Assembly (NCBI RefSeq): GCF_963675165.1
Contig: NC_087391.1
Span: forward strand, 446,001 to 510,000
Origin: Halichondria panicea
Taxonomy: Eukaryota > Porifera > Demospongiae > Suberitida > Halichondriidae
Direction: 5' to 3'
DNA: 64,000 nucleotides
Made by a program: the position numbers and the translations under genes. Positions 13,001-41,500 of the stretch are shown here, piece after piece; position 1 is the stretch's first letter; each line of letters opens with the position of its first letter. The notes beneath the pieces were generated by a model that saw only the letters and a program-made list of their open reading frames with translations, ran no database searches and had not been told where the DNA came from.

Positions 13001-13467
13001 AATGCTGGGTTCATTCTCTGGCACTGGCTGCAGTTCTTTACATACTCTCGAATCTCCTCCACCATCGACTTCCAGTAGAATCTAGAACATATCTTGTCTA
13101 TAGTTCTATCTCTTCCAAAGTGGCCACCAGCTGTTCCTGCATGCATGCGTATAATAGATTACAAGCATACATAATTACATACATGCTCTATTACCTACTA
13201 TTATCATTTTACCAAAGCCATAATAATTATTATACCTGCATGGCAATCTTCGAGGATTCTTGATTTCTCCTCATTGCTGCGCACACATATCCTCCAGTCA
13301 GCTGCATCAGCAGCTTTGGTGTGCTTCTTGTAATATAGGCTACCATTTTCAAACTTAAAGTTCTGCCTGCATTTTCTTCTAAAGTTTGCCTTCTCTGTTT
13401 TGCTGTTAATAGTAGGAGGGTATTCTCCTTTTCGTAAATAGTTTTCAATCTCTTGTAAATTCTCCAT
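10043..13467 (-). CDS. Ginger transposase: integrase, GPY/F, Ulp1 protease, PHD finger
   Basis: Nine exons read right to left: 13236-13467, 12943-13136, 12690-12847, 12303-12593, 12019-12217, 11590-11928, 11033-11476, 10713-10917 and 10043-10599. All use GT-AG sites, and the 2619 nt stay in frame for 872 aa. Domains in order: an HHCC zinc motif (HAGTAGGH...CSQC, about 75-120); an integrase core with catalytic D146 (GIDLIG), D205 (SDQG) and E241 (GLTERFN), with the usual 35 residues between the last two; a GPY/F module (RWLGPYTV, about 385-405); a proline-serine repeat region with a basic PPLKKQR stretch (472-619); an Ulp1/C48-type cysteine protease with H699, D714 and C761 (NNCGLF); and a C-terminal PHD-like zinc finger (CDTCTVWYHYKCV). 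The integrase part cuts and joins transposon ends in the nucleus. The protease part may process SUMO or the polyprotein. Nothing in the frame is broken, so the element may be active. Confidence 0.9.
11125..11452 (-). repeat. 24-bp coding minisatellite in Ginger exon 7
   Basis: About 13 units of 24 bp encode an eight-residue repeat alternating PSSHKPDV and PSSHKPAA. Because each unit is a multiple of three, all frames stay open and unit-number changes keep the gene in frame. The chosen frame joins correctly to exons on both sides and ends in a basic PPLKKQRTTQ stretch. Confidence 0.85.
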
Positions 13468-13794
13468 TTCTTGCTGCCTTCTTCAAATGACATGACTGTG
13501 AACGATCACTGGTTTTATACCATAGATCTAGCTGTCACTTGCTGTCAACTACAGGATAGAACAATTAACCTTGCAACTCTGCTCTTCACACATTTATAGG
13601 TCTACATTCCAGCTGTCACTTGCTGTCTACTACAGGATGAACACTTGCTTCATTGCTACCTTGCATGCTACTACTAACCTTGCTCTTCATCCTGCATGGC
13701 TCTTCATTCTCTACTATATGTCTATGAGGAGTGCATGAATGTACTCTTGCTACTATATACTTACATTGATGGCAACATTGGCGGAACAAACATG

Positions 13795-13893
13795 CGCATA
13801 GGGGAGTCATTTATTCCTGGGGGAGTCACCCACACCTTAGGCAGGAATGACCGGGGAGTCACTCCCACCGGGGAGTCATTCATTCCTCTGACA
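13795..13893. repeat. Right terminal inverted repeat of Ginger element
   Basis: About 100 bp with repeated GGGGAGTCATT(T/C)ATTCCT cores in inverted orientation to the left end. It ends in ...CTGACA followed by the CCGG target copy at 13894-13897. Confidence 0.8.
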
Positions 13894-13970
13894 CCGGTAA
13901 CTATAAATTTAATATGCATCTGTTTCATATTTCATACTATGCATGCAGTAATTGCCTTTATCACTGTATC

Positions 13971-16900
13971 ATGGCAGCCAGAGACTGGATTTACGTTTCT
14001 TCTGTGGCATTCTTTGCTGCACTGGGTGCTTTCTTGTGTGGATACAGCATTGGGTAAGACTATACATAGGGGTAGGAAGATGTTTTACCTAAGGGGGGCA
14101 AACAATATGTTATACCAATATCACTGGTAGTACTACTGTCAGACAGACTTGAAAAAGTAATCTTGGCCTGATACATTGTTATTTTTGCCACATGCTCACA
14201 ATATTTTTTCAATTAGAGAGCAGTGCTGGCTAAGGGGGGCGAAAAAGCAAAATATTTGGCTGAGGGGGGCAACTGCCCCCCTTGCCCCCCTGGTTCCTAC
14301 GCCTATGCTATAATGTAGACACTACTGACTAATATGATGGTATTGTCCCTTTGATATTTATATATTATATCTATAGTGTGTGCCTCTATAATCTGTCTAA
14401 CTTGTTAATCTGTCTAACTTGTGATTGTAGCTACGGTACCTAGAGTCTACATGCGTCATTTTGACGTGTAGCATTACTTTATAAGATCAAAGAAAAATGT
14501 ACTTCGGTGCTCTAGTTTATAATTATGGTAAAATATGCAACAAATTAATTAGTTATCACCTATTTCTAATTATGCATGAGGCTGTCAATCGATGTCTCTA
14601 TTGAATATAGGTCTTACAATGGGCTGCAAAACTTTGCTGGTTATCTAGAGTACTTCGATCTTGGGAGCAGCACTGCAAATTCTAGCTGCACTGAAACCTC
14701 AGACTTGAAAGAAGATGACAGGATCATACTGGTAAGGTTTATAATGTAAGCATGCAGATTGTTATATGCATGCATGCATCATTATCATTATTTTAATATA
14801 TAGGGATCCATCATTTCGATTTTGAGTCTTGGTGGAGCTGTTGGTAATCTCTTTGCTGGCAGTAAGTTCAACACAACATCCGTTATTATTACACTGTTAC
14901 TATATATACAGAGCCTGCTGACTACTTTGGCCGTAAAGTAACTATTATGATGTCAGGAGTGCTGATAGTTCTTGGAGCAGCGATACAGTGTGCTGCAGTA
15001 CAGGGAGCACCATGGTAAAATCAAGAGTACTTTCATGTTCATTGCGATATGAAACACTTATTAATTACCCACTAGGATGGAAATCTTGGGTCGTTTTATT
15101 GGTGGACTTGGATATGGGTAAGAGATTGTTATTGGATTGCACAATGCATGCCATGAGTCGATCTGTGCAGCTCATTCTATTTGGCTGGCCCTGTGTACAT
15201 TGCTGAGATTGCTCCAACGCATATTCGAGGAACCTTGACATCTCTTATCGGCCCAACCATAGCAATGGGAATAATGACTGGCTATGTCACCAACTTCCTG
15301 CTGTACGATGAGCTGTTTGGTTGGAGGGTGTCTCGTCTACTGTCTTGTGTCTTTGGTTGTGTCTACATTGCCGGCATGACCTTAATGCCCAGGACCCCAA
15401 GGTAACTGTGTCTCTTAGGAATCCATGTATTTACACACTGAACTGCAGGTGGCTCATGGTGCAGGGGAGAGAGTCAGAGGCACGAGAGGTACTCAGAAAA
15501 ACTGTCTCCAAGTTGGGACAGGAGGGAATTGAAGCTGAGCTAGAGGATATTAGACAGTCTTTGAACTCGGGACCAAAGATTAATATCTTACAGGAGCTTA
15601 AACTAATTCTGAAATGGAGAAATCTTAAACGGTATACAGCTGGTCATAGAACATGAATTGTATGGTACCATACATGACTGTGTTACAGGGTTGCGTGGTT
15701 GCGTGGTAGTGCCCAGAGGGGATAATGTATAATTAAGGGACATTTACAGGGTAAATTCCTATCAGGGCATTATTGGGGTTGCCAAAACTACGTGTGAGTC
15801 CATGCATCGTTTACTGTGTACTCTGTATAATTATAGGGTCTTGCTGGGAGCACCTCTTCACATGTTTTCAGCTGCTTGTGGAACAGCAATATAGTGAGCT
15901 ACCTGGTAATCATCATTTGATCCGCAGCATAATTATTACAGTTATTATTTTCCCTGTATATAGTTTCTACTCTGAGCCGTTGTTCTGTTCTCTGGGGATA
16001 GTTCCGTTTGTGACTGCTCTTGTGATTGGAGGATTGACTCTCTGTGGAACCACCTTCACGACCATCTTTATCGACAAGGTATAAAATACTGACACATTTC
16101 TCAGTGCTTATTTAACACGTGCATGCTACTGTGTATATAGCGGGTAATTTTCGTAGGGCAAAATATCTGTGGTTTTTGTGGTTGAAGCCTAGCTGAGGAA
16201 GCTGCATGGGTTGAAGCTCTGACCACCAATATATTACCCACGAATGAAGCGACCTTGGTTACTTTTACCATAGATAGAACAGTAGGAGGGATTGGAAACG
16301 AAAATGTTTGCGTGAAATACTCCGTGTTATAGGGTGTGGCTAAAACTACAAAGGATTATTTTTATAGTCAGCATGCTCATTACCTGTCTTGACTGCTCTA
16401 CAATGTGCTGTGCATAGAAACAGTGAAATTGATCTGTGGTTTTTGTGGTTGAAGCCTAGCTGAGGAAGCTGCATGGGTTGAAGCTCTGACCACCAATATA
16501 TTACCCACGAATGAAGCGACCTTGGTTACTTTTACCATAGATAGAACAGTAGGAGGGATTGGAAACGAAAATGTTTGCGTGAAATACTCCGTGTTATAGG
16601 GTGTGGCTAAAACTACAAAGGATTATTTTTATAGTCAGCATGCTCATTACCTGTCTTGACTGCTCTACAATGTGCTGTGCATAGAAACAGTGAAATTGAT
16701 CTGTGGTTTTTGTGGTTGAAGCCTAGCTGAGGAAGCTGCATGGGTTGAAGCTCTGACCACCAATATATTACCCACGAATGAAGCGACCTTGGTTACTTTT
16801 ACCATAGATAGAACAGTAGGAGGGATTGGAAACGAAAATGTTTGCGTGAAATACTCCGTGTTATAGGGTGTGGCTAAAACTACAAAGGATTATTTTTTAT

Positions 16901-19578
16901 AGTCAGCATGCTCATTACCTGTCTTGACTGCTCTACAATGTGCTGTGCATAGAAACAGTGAAATTGATCTGTGGTTTTTGTGGTTGAAGCCTAGCTGAGG
17001 AAGCTGCATGGGTTGAAGCTCTGACCACCAATATATTACCCACGAATGAAGCGACCTTGGTTACTTTTACCATAGATAGAACAGTAGGAGGGATTGGAAA
17101 CGAAAATGTTTGCGTGAAATACTCCGTGTTATAGGGTGTGGCTAAAACTACAAAGGATTATTTTTATAGTCAGCATGTTCATTACCTGTCTTGACTGCTC
17201 TACAATGTGCTGTGCATAGAAACAGTGAAATTGATCTGTGGTTTTTGTGGTTGAAGCCTAGCTGAGGAAGCTGCATGGGTTGAAGCTCTGACCACCAATA
17301 TATTACCCACGAATGAAGCGACCTTGGTTACTTTTACCATAGATAGAACAGTAGGAGGGATTGGAAACGAAAATGTTTGCGTGAAATACTCCGTGTTATA
17401 GGGTGTGGCTAAAACTACAAAGGATTATTTTTTATAGTCAGCATGCTCATTACCTGTCTTGACTGCTCTACAATGTGCTGTGCATAGAAACAGTGAAATT
17501 GATCTGTGGTTTTTGTGGTTGAAGCCTAGCTGAGGAAGCTGCATGGGTTGAAGCTCTGACCACCAATATATTACCCACGAATGAAGCGACCTTGGTTACT
17601 TTTACCATAGATAGAACAGTAGGAGGGATTGGAAACGAAAATGTTTGCGTGAAATACTCCGTGTTATAGGGTGTGGCTAAAACTACAAAGGATTATTTTT
17701 ATAGTCAGCATGCTCATTACCTGTCTTGACTGCTCTACAATGTGCTGTGCATAGAAACAGTGAAATTGATCACTTTTAATGTTGATTTTTCTAAAAAGTA
17801 AAGAGAATCTAGCTCTAAAAAGTCAACTAAGCCACTCAGCCACTATCACTAAACAAATAACTGCTATAAAAAAAAAAGGAATAGCTCTTACTATGAAGTC
17901 GTGAGAGGTCAAGGCCCGTGGTGTGTCTAAAAGTATACTAAAAGTATACTAAAGCAGTCTGAAGGACTATACTGCAAACGTTTATGGACAGTATAACTTA
18001 TCCATAGCATGAAGCCATTCTATGTAGCACTTAGATACATAATAACCAAGTCAAGCAATGTACTTTGCTGTTTTGACTCCACAGCAAGGAAAGAGAAAAA
18101 AGTTGACATAGAGTAATTCAAGCTTAACTCAACAAAAATTGGAAACAGAGTAAATACAACGGACTCAGAGCTTGTCAGTGGTATAAACTTACTTCTCTAG
18201 AGTACCTCCCAGCTTCTGAGTGATCGCTAGTGGATAGGAGAGCTAGAAACAGTTAAAATACAACACAGAACGATCAACCACGAAAATATTTGCGAGCGCG
18301 AAATATAACGCGGAGTGTTACAACCTTTTACACAGGGGGGCCTGGTCGTTTCCAATCCCTCTTACTGTTCTATCTATGCTTTTACCTGCAGCAACTACGA
18401 AAATATTATCCACTAAATATTGCTCAACCACGAATTCCCCCCTCCCTAACATTACTCTCCATACAGTACACTTGTCTGTTTATACAGCTTGGCAGAAAGC
18501 CGATGCTGGTGGGAGGTGGTATAATGATGTTTCTCTTCACTGGAACAGCTGCTACACTAGTCTATGCCTTCGACTTGGAGGAAGAAAATGATGAAGTCGT
18601 CGGCTATATTGTTGTGTGTCTGGTCTGCCTCTTTATGTTAGTCTACTCATCCACCTGGTAGTAAGTTGATCTTTTAGTCATAGTGCTACAGGCTTTATAC
18701 TCTTTGATCTGCAGTGTCATTCCGTGGATTGTCACCAGTGAGATGTTTCCTTTGGAGGGACGAGGTACGTAAGCTCTTGTTACCTTATCCTCGCCACTGA
18801 AGTCTATTCCTAGTTATACATACACTATACTTATAGCCTCCATAATCAGCCATTTTGTGTAGCTATCTTTGAGAACCCATAATAATGTGTTGTGATTGCA
18901 ATATATAATAGCTCTCTGATTACAATTAAAGCAAAAGCTATAATTGTCGTTCACCATGCATTTGAAACAATTTAAAGCTGTACATTTATTCAACAGGACT
19001 TGTTGTGGCCATCTCCACGGCAATCAACTGGGTCTTTGCATACACATTCAATCAAGCCTTTCCCTCAATTCTGGCCTCCATTAACTCGTCTGGTTCTCTG
19101 TACATGATCAGCTTGATTGACTTGGCTGCAGCTCTCTTCTTATTATTCTTACTGCCTGAGACGAAGGTGAGTGTATATATAGTACATGTGTAGCTGTATC
19201 TTATCAATGTCCCTCTGTGCACACAGGGCTTCAGTCTCGAAGAAATGGAGAAAATATTCGAGAAACCGTGGCTTGAGAGGGTGGGGCTCACTTCCTGCTG
19301 CAGGTGCATAATCATTTTTGTATGTACATACGCATGAGAATTAATTTTGCAGGTTTTGTCATAGTCGGCACGGTTCCACTGAAGATGGTATCCCTACTAA
19401 GAGTAAACATGCTGTCAATGGAGTGGTGATGCTAGGGGACAAATCTATAGAGCTTCAATATGCCAGACAAAAGAGAGAATTTGTGTTTGTGGAGGAGAAT
19501 AGTAAAGACTGGGAAGAGTATTGGGAACGATACGATGCAGAAGAGACTAGAACTGCTAGCAAACAAACTATTGTGTGA
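13971..19578 (+). CDS. SLC2-type sugar transporter, copy 3, intact
   Basis: Fourteen exons: 13971-14053, 14611-14731, 14804-14861, 14912-15014, 15076-15117, 15171-15401, 15449-15631, 15837-15893, 15964-16078, 18488-18660, 18715-18764, 18997-19166, 19227-19303 and 19353-19578. Every exon has the same length and phase as in copy 2 except the last, which is 6 bp longer. The predicted protein is 562 aa. It keeps ADYFGRK, VYIAEIAPTHIRG, LGRKPM and PETKG, and has SYNGLQNFAG at the exon 1-2 join. The role is the same as for copy 2: a 12-helix facilitative or proton-linked carrier of sugars or polyols. Intron 9 is expanded to 2.4 kb by a tandem array and transposon-like sequence. Intron 1 carries a MITE. 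The very high similarity to copies 1 and 2 in coding and intronic sequence points to recent tandem duplication. Confidence 0.93.
14065..14307. mobile_element. MITE in intron 1 of copy 3
   Basis: The ends are inverted copies of CATAGG(G/C)GTAGGAA. The interior is rich in G6 and C6 runs (GAGGGGGGCAACTGCCCCCC). It has no coding potential. It is absent from the matching introns of the paralogues. The superfamily is not clear from the ends. Confidence 0.6.
16141..18440. repeat. Transposon-like sequence filling intron 9 of copy 3
   Basis: The left end (GCGGGTAATTTTCG) and the right part near 18276-18440 (CCACGAAAATATTTGCG, then an inverted copy of the AACAGTAGGAGGGATTGG segment, ending CCACGAATTC) resemble the inverted ends of the CCGTATAGC-type MITEs elsewhere in this window. 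The interior includes the six-copy 267-bp array. In copies 2 and 4 the same intron is about 50 bp, so all of this is an insertion. The exact element limits are uncertain. Confidence 0.5.
16165..17770. repeat. Six-copy 267-bp tandem array
   Basis: Units begin with ATCTGTGGTTTTTGTGGTTG at 16165, 16432, 16699, 16967, 17234 and 17502, and the array closes at 17769. Two units have one extra T in a T-run and one has a single C-to-T change; otherwise they look identical. Such uniformity means recent amplification or gene conversion. Each unit has a segment CCACGAATGAAGCGACC and the AACAGTAGGAGGGATTGG segment found inverted at the right end of the intron. Confidence 0.92.
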
Positions 19579-19914
19579 ATGCATGGTAGTTTGGTTTAGC
19601 CTGACAATCAAGCTGTGCATGTATAAGCAATCATTATTTTTGTAAAATTATTGCCCAGCTGATACCTTCACTGGCCTCGAAGTAAGTGCGGCCTAGGAGC
19701 GAGGATAATACGTTACAATAGAGAAAAGTCGGACTAGTCTAAGGGTCAAAATCTTGTTTACTTAGAGTCGACCCTTTACCATCTTAAGCTGTTTATAATT
19801 ACCTTAGCTTACAAGCTAGCTAGCTAGCTAGCTATAAATATCCAACACTCAAGCCTAGCCTTCTAGCAACTCGCTGTCAAACAACCGATAAATTAAAGTA
19901 TTACTGAACGTGAT
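19579..19914. other. Intergenic, likely DENND5 promoter and 5' leader
   Basis: This 336-bp gap separates the stop of transporter copy 3 from the DENND5 start. It includes a run of GCTAGCTA units at about 19815-19830 and ctataaatat at 19831-19841, which could act as a TATA-like element, but transcription starts cannot be fixed from sequence alone. Confidence 0.35.
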
Positions 19915-32722
<12,808 letters not shown>

Positions 32723-33384
32723 TTATCATTTACCCCACACAACTCTTAACCCACTGATCGATCTCTGTTGCTGTATACTTTATGCTGAACAAAATCTATC
32801 TATGTTAATCGTCTGTCCTTAATTTTGTGAATCATGCAATAATAATTATTATGTTCCCTGTGTATATGTATATATATATTGGGTATATCTGTCACTCTGA
32901 TCACTATATATAATCAAAACTAAAAAACATTTGCAATGTGAACGTTGCTAGAATTGCGAGGAAAAGAAAAGCGCGAAAAAGCGAAGAAACAAGTGCATAA
33001 CTTAGACATGCAGATAAAGGCTAACTAAGCTATCTGTCAACTCAGTTTCTTCCTGTGGCCTTTCCCTGCAGAAATAGAGCAGTCTAAACACGAGTCAAAA
33101 TTTGTGCAATAATTGAAAACTCACTACTGCACTGTCAATCCTGTGTACAACCTACTGTACTAATTATATAGTTATGCAGATTGTATAACTGTGCTTGCAT
33201 GCATGCAATTAACGTACTGTCTGACAACATTCAAATTGGCTGTAGGTAATTATACAACACAATGATACATTAGTGCAAACTAGATAATCATTATAAAATT
33301 ATATAATACAGCATAGTTAAACGAAATAATGTCAATAGCACACACACACACACACACTGTTATAGTTCACACCCAGGGGAGAGG
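32723..33384. other. Convergent intergenic region, DENND5 / presenilin
   Basis: Both genes end towards this 662-bp gap. It is AT-rich, with no supported gene and a short CA run at about 33339-33357. It should contain the 3' untranslated ends of both transcripts. Confidence 0.6.
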
Positions 33385-38087
<4,703 letters not shown>

Positions 38088-38250
38088 GTTGATTTTGTTT
38101 GCTAACCATGTACCCGGTAAAGATCGTTATAACTATAATTATACAATTCATGCAAGTTGAAACCTGGACAAGCTGGACAAGCAAGATCACCCACTTAAAT
38201 TATGGGGTTTCGGCCTTGTAATTGTATACACTATGCACATAAATAAGATA

Positions 38251-38483
38251 CCGTATAGCGCGAAATTTTCGAGGCACTTATATTTCGTGGATTGGCCTCT
38301 AAAAGCCATTTCGTTGCACAATGTTCGCGGAATGACTGTTTACCGGAAGCCACGCCTTTAAATATTTGCATGTAGCAGGTAATTCTTATTAACGAACACT
38401 TTTCGTGGACTTAATTTTCGTGTAGAATTCCAACCCACGAAATCCGCGAAAATTAAGCCCCTCGAAAATTTCGCGCTATACGG
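38251..38483. mobile_element. CCGTATAGC-type MITE in presenilin/transporter promoter
   Basis: The ends CCGTATAGCGCGAAATTTTC and the exact inverse are flanked by TA (38249-38250, 38484-38485). It occupies 233 of the 418 bp between the divergent presenilin and transporter copy 4 start codons. Inner parts have TTTCGTGG and CCACGAAAT halves. It is non-coding. Confidence 0.85.
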
Positions 38484-38505
38484 TATGTAACAGTGCTTGT
38501 GCAGT

Positions 38506-41500
38506 ATGGCAATTAGAGACTGGGCTTTTGTATCTTTTGTGGCGTGTTTCACTGCTCTGGGAGGTTGTATTTATGGACATGGAATTGGGTAAGCAGCCTG
38601 AATGCATGCATGCATGCACAATCATGTAGAAAGGAGTGCTTTAAGCATTAACATCAATAACACTGTGATTTCTATCTCCACCATGACTACAGTAGCTCTG
38701 CTCTAGGCCTTTTAAACGAACACTTTATCTAGTTATATCTGGTTGCATGAATCGATAGAGTCTATGCCGTAATAGTAGAGGGTACTATCCCCTCTACTAT
38801 ATATCTATGGTTACACGATCCTGTCAAATATCACGCCTAGCCAGAATTCTTTTCCTAAAAATATTTTTTCTCCTAGATCTATGAATGGTTTGCAGAACTT
38901 TGCAGGATTTCTGGAGACCTTTGAGTTGGGAGAAGAGAGCTCCAACTCAACCTGCTCTGAAACATCCAACATAGCAGAAGACAAACAACTGATACTAGTA
39001 AGAGAACCAATAATTACTGCTTGAATGGAACAATTGTACAGGGAGCCTTCATTTCAGTGGCGAGCCTTGGAACAGCTGTTGGAAACCTGTTAGCTGGAAG
39101 TATGTTAACAGTAATTGTTAAACCATGCAACAACGTCACTTGAATATGCTACCAGTCAGCCAAGTATAAGTGTGGTATTAATTTTGTTCTCAATACAGAG
39201 CCTGCTGACTACTTTGGCCGTAAAATTACTCTTGTGATGTCAGGAGTGCTGATTGTTCTCGGAGGATCCATACAGAGTGCAGCTGTTCAAGGAGCTGTTT
39301 GGTATATTTGTATATCAGTATAGCTATAACTTTTGTATCGTTTTCTTATTGTGTTTCAGGATGTTGATTGCAGGACGTCTCATTGCTGGACTGGGATATG
39401 GGTAAATATAATAGGATGGTTCTGTGTTCATGACTTTGAACAGATGTTACAGTATATAATAAAAGTACTGCGGGTAGGCGGGTGCTGATGCCTTGGTGGA
39501 TGTGTCAAAGCTCTTTTCTCACTCTTACAGCTACCAATATATAGCTAGCGTTATAGTGCAGAGCTAACTACAAGTTTTGCTATCGCACTCTTTAGAATTG
39601 CAAGTAAGGCAAAACTAGGCATAACTCAAACGATGCATTATTTCCACAAATAGAAAAGAAAGCGTGACTAGAAGCGTATAGAAGCCTTGATCCTTGAGCA
39701 GCTATGTAGCAACCGTCTACCATACACAAACACACTATACGTATGCTTCACTTGTGCACCAAGGCATAATTGGGGCGAGCAAAGCGAGTTCCTACCTAGT
39801 CTTCAACGTTGCAATTTTGTCTGTATGTATCCATACGTCATGGACCGGCACAATGATTTGCTTTTGGGACTCATGATCCTTGCCGACTTCCACCGTTGCA
39901 ATTTTGTCTGTATGTATCCATACGTCATGGACTGGCACAATGATTTGCTTTTGGGACTCATGATCCTTGCCGACTTCCACCGTTGCAATTTTGTCTGTAT
40001 GTATCCATACGTCATGGACTGGCACAATGATTTGCTTTTGGGACTCATGATCCTTACCGACTTCCACGTGGATTCAAGCTGAAATCTTACATTGGACGTA
40101 TTTGGCCAAAATGTAGCAGCAATTGCTGAAATAGATGAAGCCGAAGTCACTGCTGACAACCTAATCTCTGCACAGCCCTTCTCATGTTCTTATAATGGTA
40201 CTGTCATGAACTCAGTTACGCGACCTTGATAACTACCAGTGCGAATGTAAAATGCTTCTACTACGTATACTAAATTAATAACCTTGAATTTAAATACAAC
40301 ATATTTCTTTTAATTCGTAAAACAAGCATGTTTTCTTACGCTCGCCCCACAATGTTCAACATTCTCCTAGTAAATGTTGTGGTCATGCTAATTGAATTAC
40401 ATGGCTTGTACATACCGTACGGATAGAAAATTTCGAGGTGTGTTTAATTTCGCGTTTTTCGTGGGTGGTGGCTGCAGAACACGAAAATTAAAACCTGCGA
40501 AAGGCTTTGTTTACGCATGCGAGATAGTGACACACCCTAACTCCACGAAATTTACTACCCGCGAAATTTTCCAAATAAGACAGAATATTGAATTGCACGA
40601 AAATTTACACCCTCGAAATTTTCTACCCATACGGTACATACACTTGTAGAGTGATCTGGCTGGCTGGCCCTTTGTATGTGGCTGAGATTGCTCCCAAGAA
40701 TATCCGAGGAAGATTGACATCTCTCTTTGGCCCAGCCGCAGCAATGGGAATAATGACTGGCTATGTTACCAACTTCCTGCTGTACAACAAATCATTTGGC
40801 TGGAGAGTGTCACGTATTATGACCTGTGTGCTTGGCCTTGTCTATTTCTTTGGGATGATCCTAGTGCCTAAATCCCCAAGGTAACTCTCTTTTTAATTTG
40901 CACAGTCCTAGAATTATATGTGTGTACGTACACTGTATACTGAATGTGCCACATTGTTGTTGCTGTTAGAGACAACCTTATAATGCACTTGACTATTCAT
41001 GAAGGTGGCTCATGTTGAAAGGGAGAGAGTCAGAGGCACGAGAGGTGCTGATAAAAACTGTCTCCAAGCTGGGACAGGAGGGAATTGAATCTGAGCTAGA
41101 GGATATTAGACAGTCTTTGAACTCGGGACCAAAGATTAATATCTTACAAGAGCTCAACTTGATTCTGAAATGGAGAAACCTTAAACGGTACAACTAATAC
41201 AATGGTACAATTAATATTGAACATGCATTGTGTAGTTCGTCCTTTACCGGTGGTGGATCCAAACAGGTTCCATGGAACCCCCTTTCACACACTGCAAGGA
41301 GATCAACTTGCTATAGCTAGCAACTCAGCTTGAATGATCGTGATCTGTAGTTACTATAGCTATAGGCTGTTTCATGCATTTGATATGTGGGCAGGGCTCT
41401 CTAATGCGCATGCTCATTGCTTAGGAAAAGTGATGACCTTTTTTTAACTGTTTTGGAACCTCCCTCTCAACATTCCTGGATCCGCCACTGTTTACTGTCT

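Larger units (their letters stand above)
9457..13893 (-). mobile_element. Full-length Ginger1-type DNA transposon
   Basis: The element is 4437 bp. It begins TGTCATAGGAATGAATGACT, and the right end is the inverted near-copy (TGTCAGAGGAATGAATGACT read from the other strand). CCGG flanks both ends (9453-9456 and 13894-13897). Ginger1 elements are known to duplicate CCGG-type 4-bp targets and to have TGT...ACA ends. The flanks join smoothly to match the unoccupied paralogous region near 5760-5800, which serves as an empty site. One intact minus-strand gene fills 10043-13467. The assignment is based on termini, target duplication and domain content together. Confidence 0.92.

Noticed and set aside
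9457-13893. LTR retrotransposon, because of the integrase with GPY/F
   Set aside because: There is no reverse transcriptase, RNase H, Gag or LTR. Inverted termini with CCGG duplications identify a Ginger DNA transposon instead.
16141-16180. Exact left border of the intron 9 transposon
   Set aside because: The terminus resembles the CCGTATAGC MITE ends, but no matching target duplication could be fixed, so borders were not claimed.
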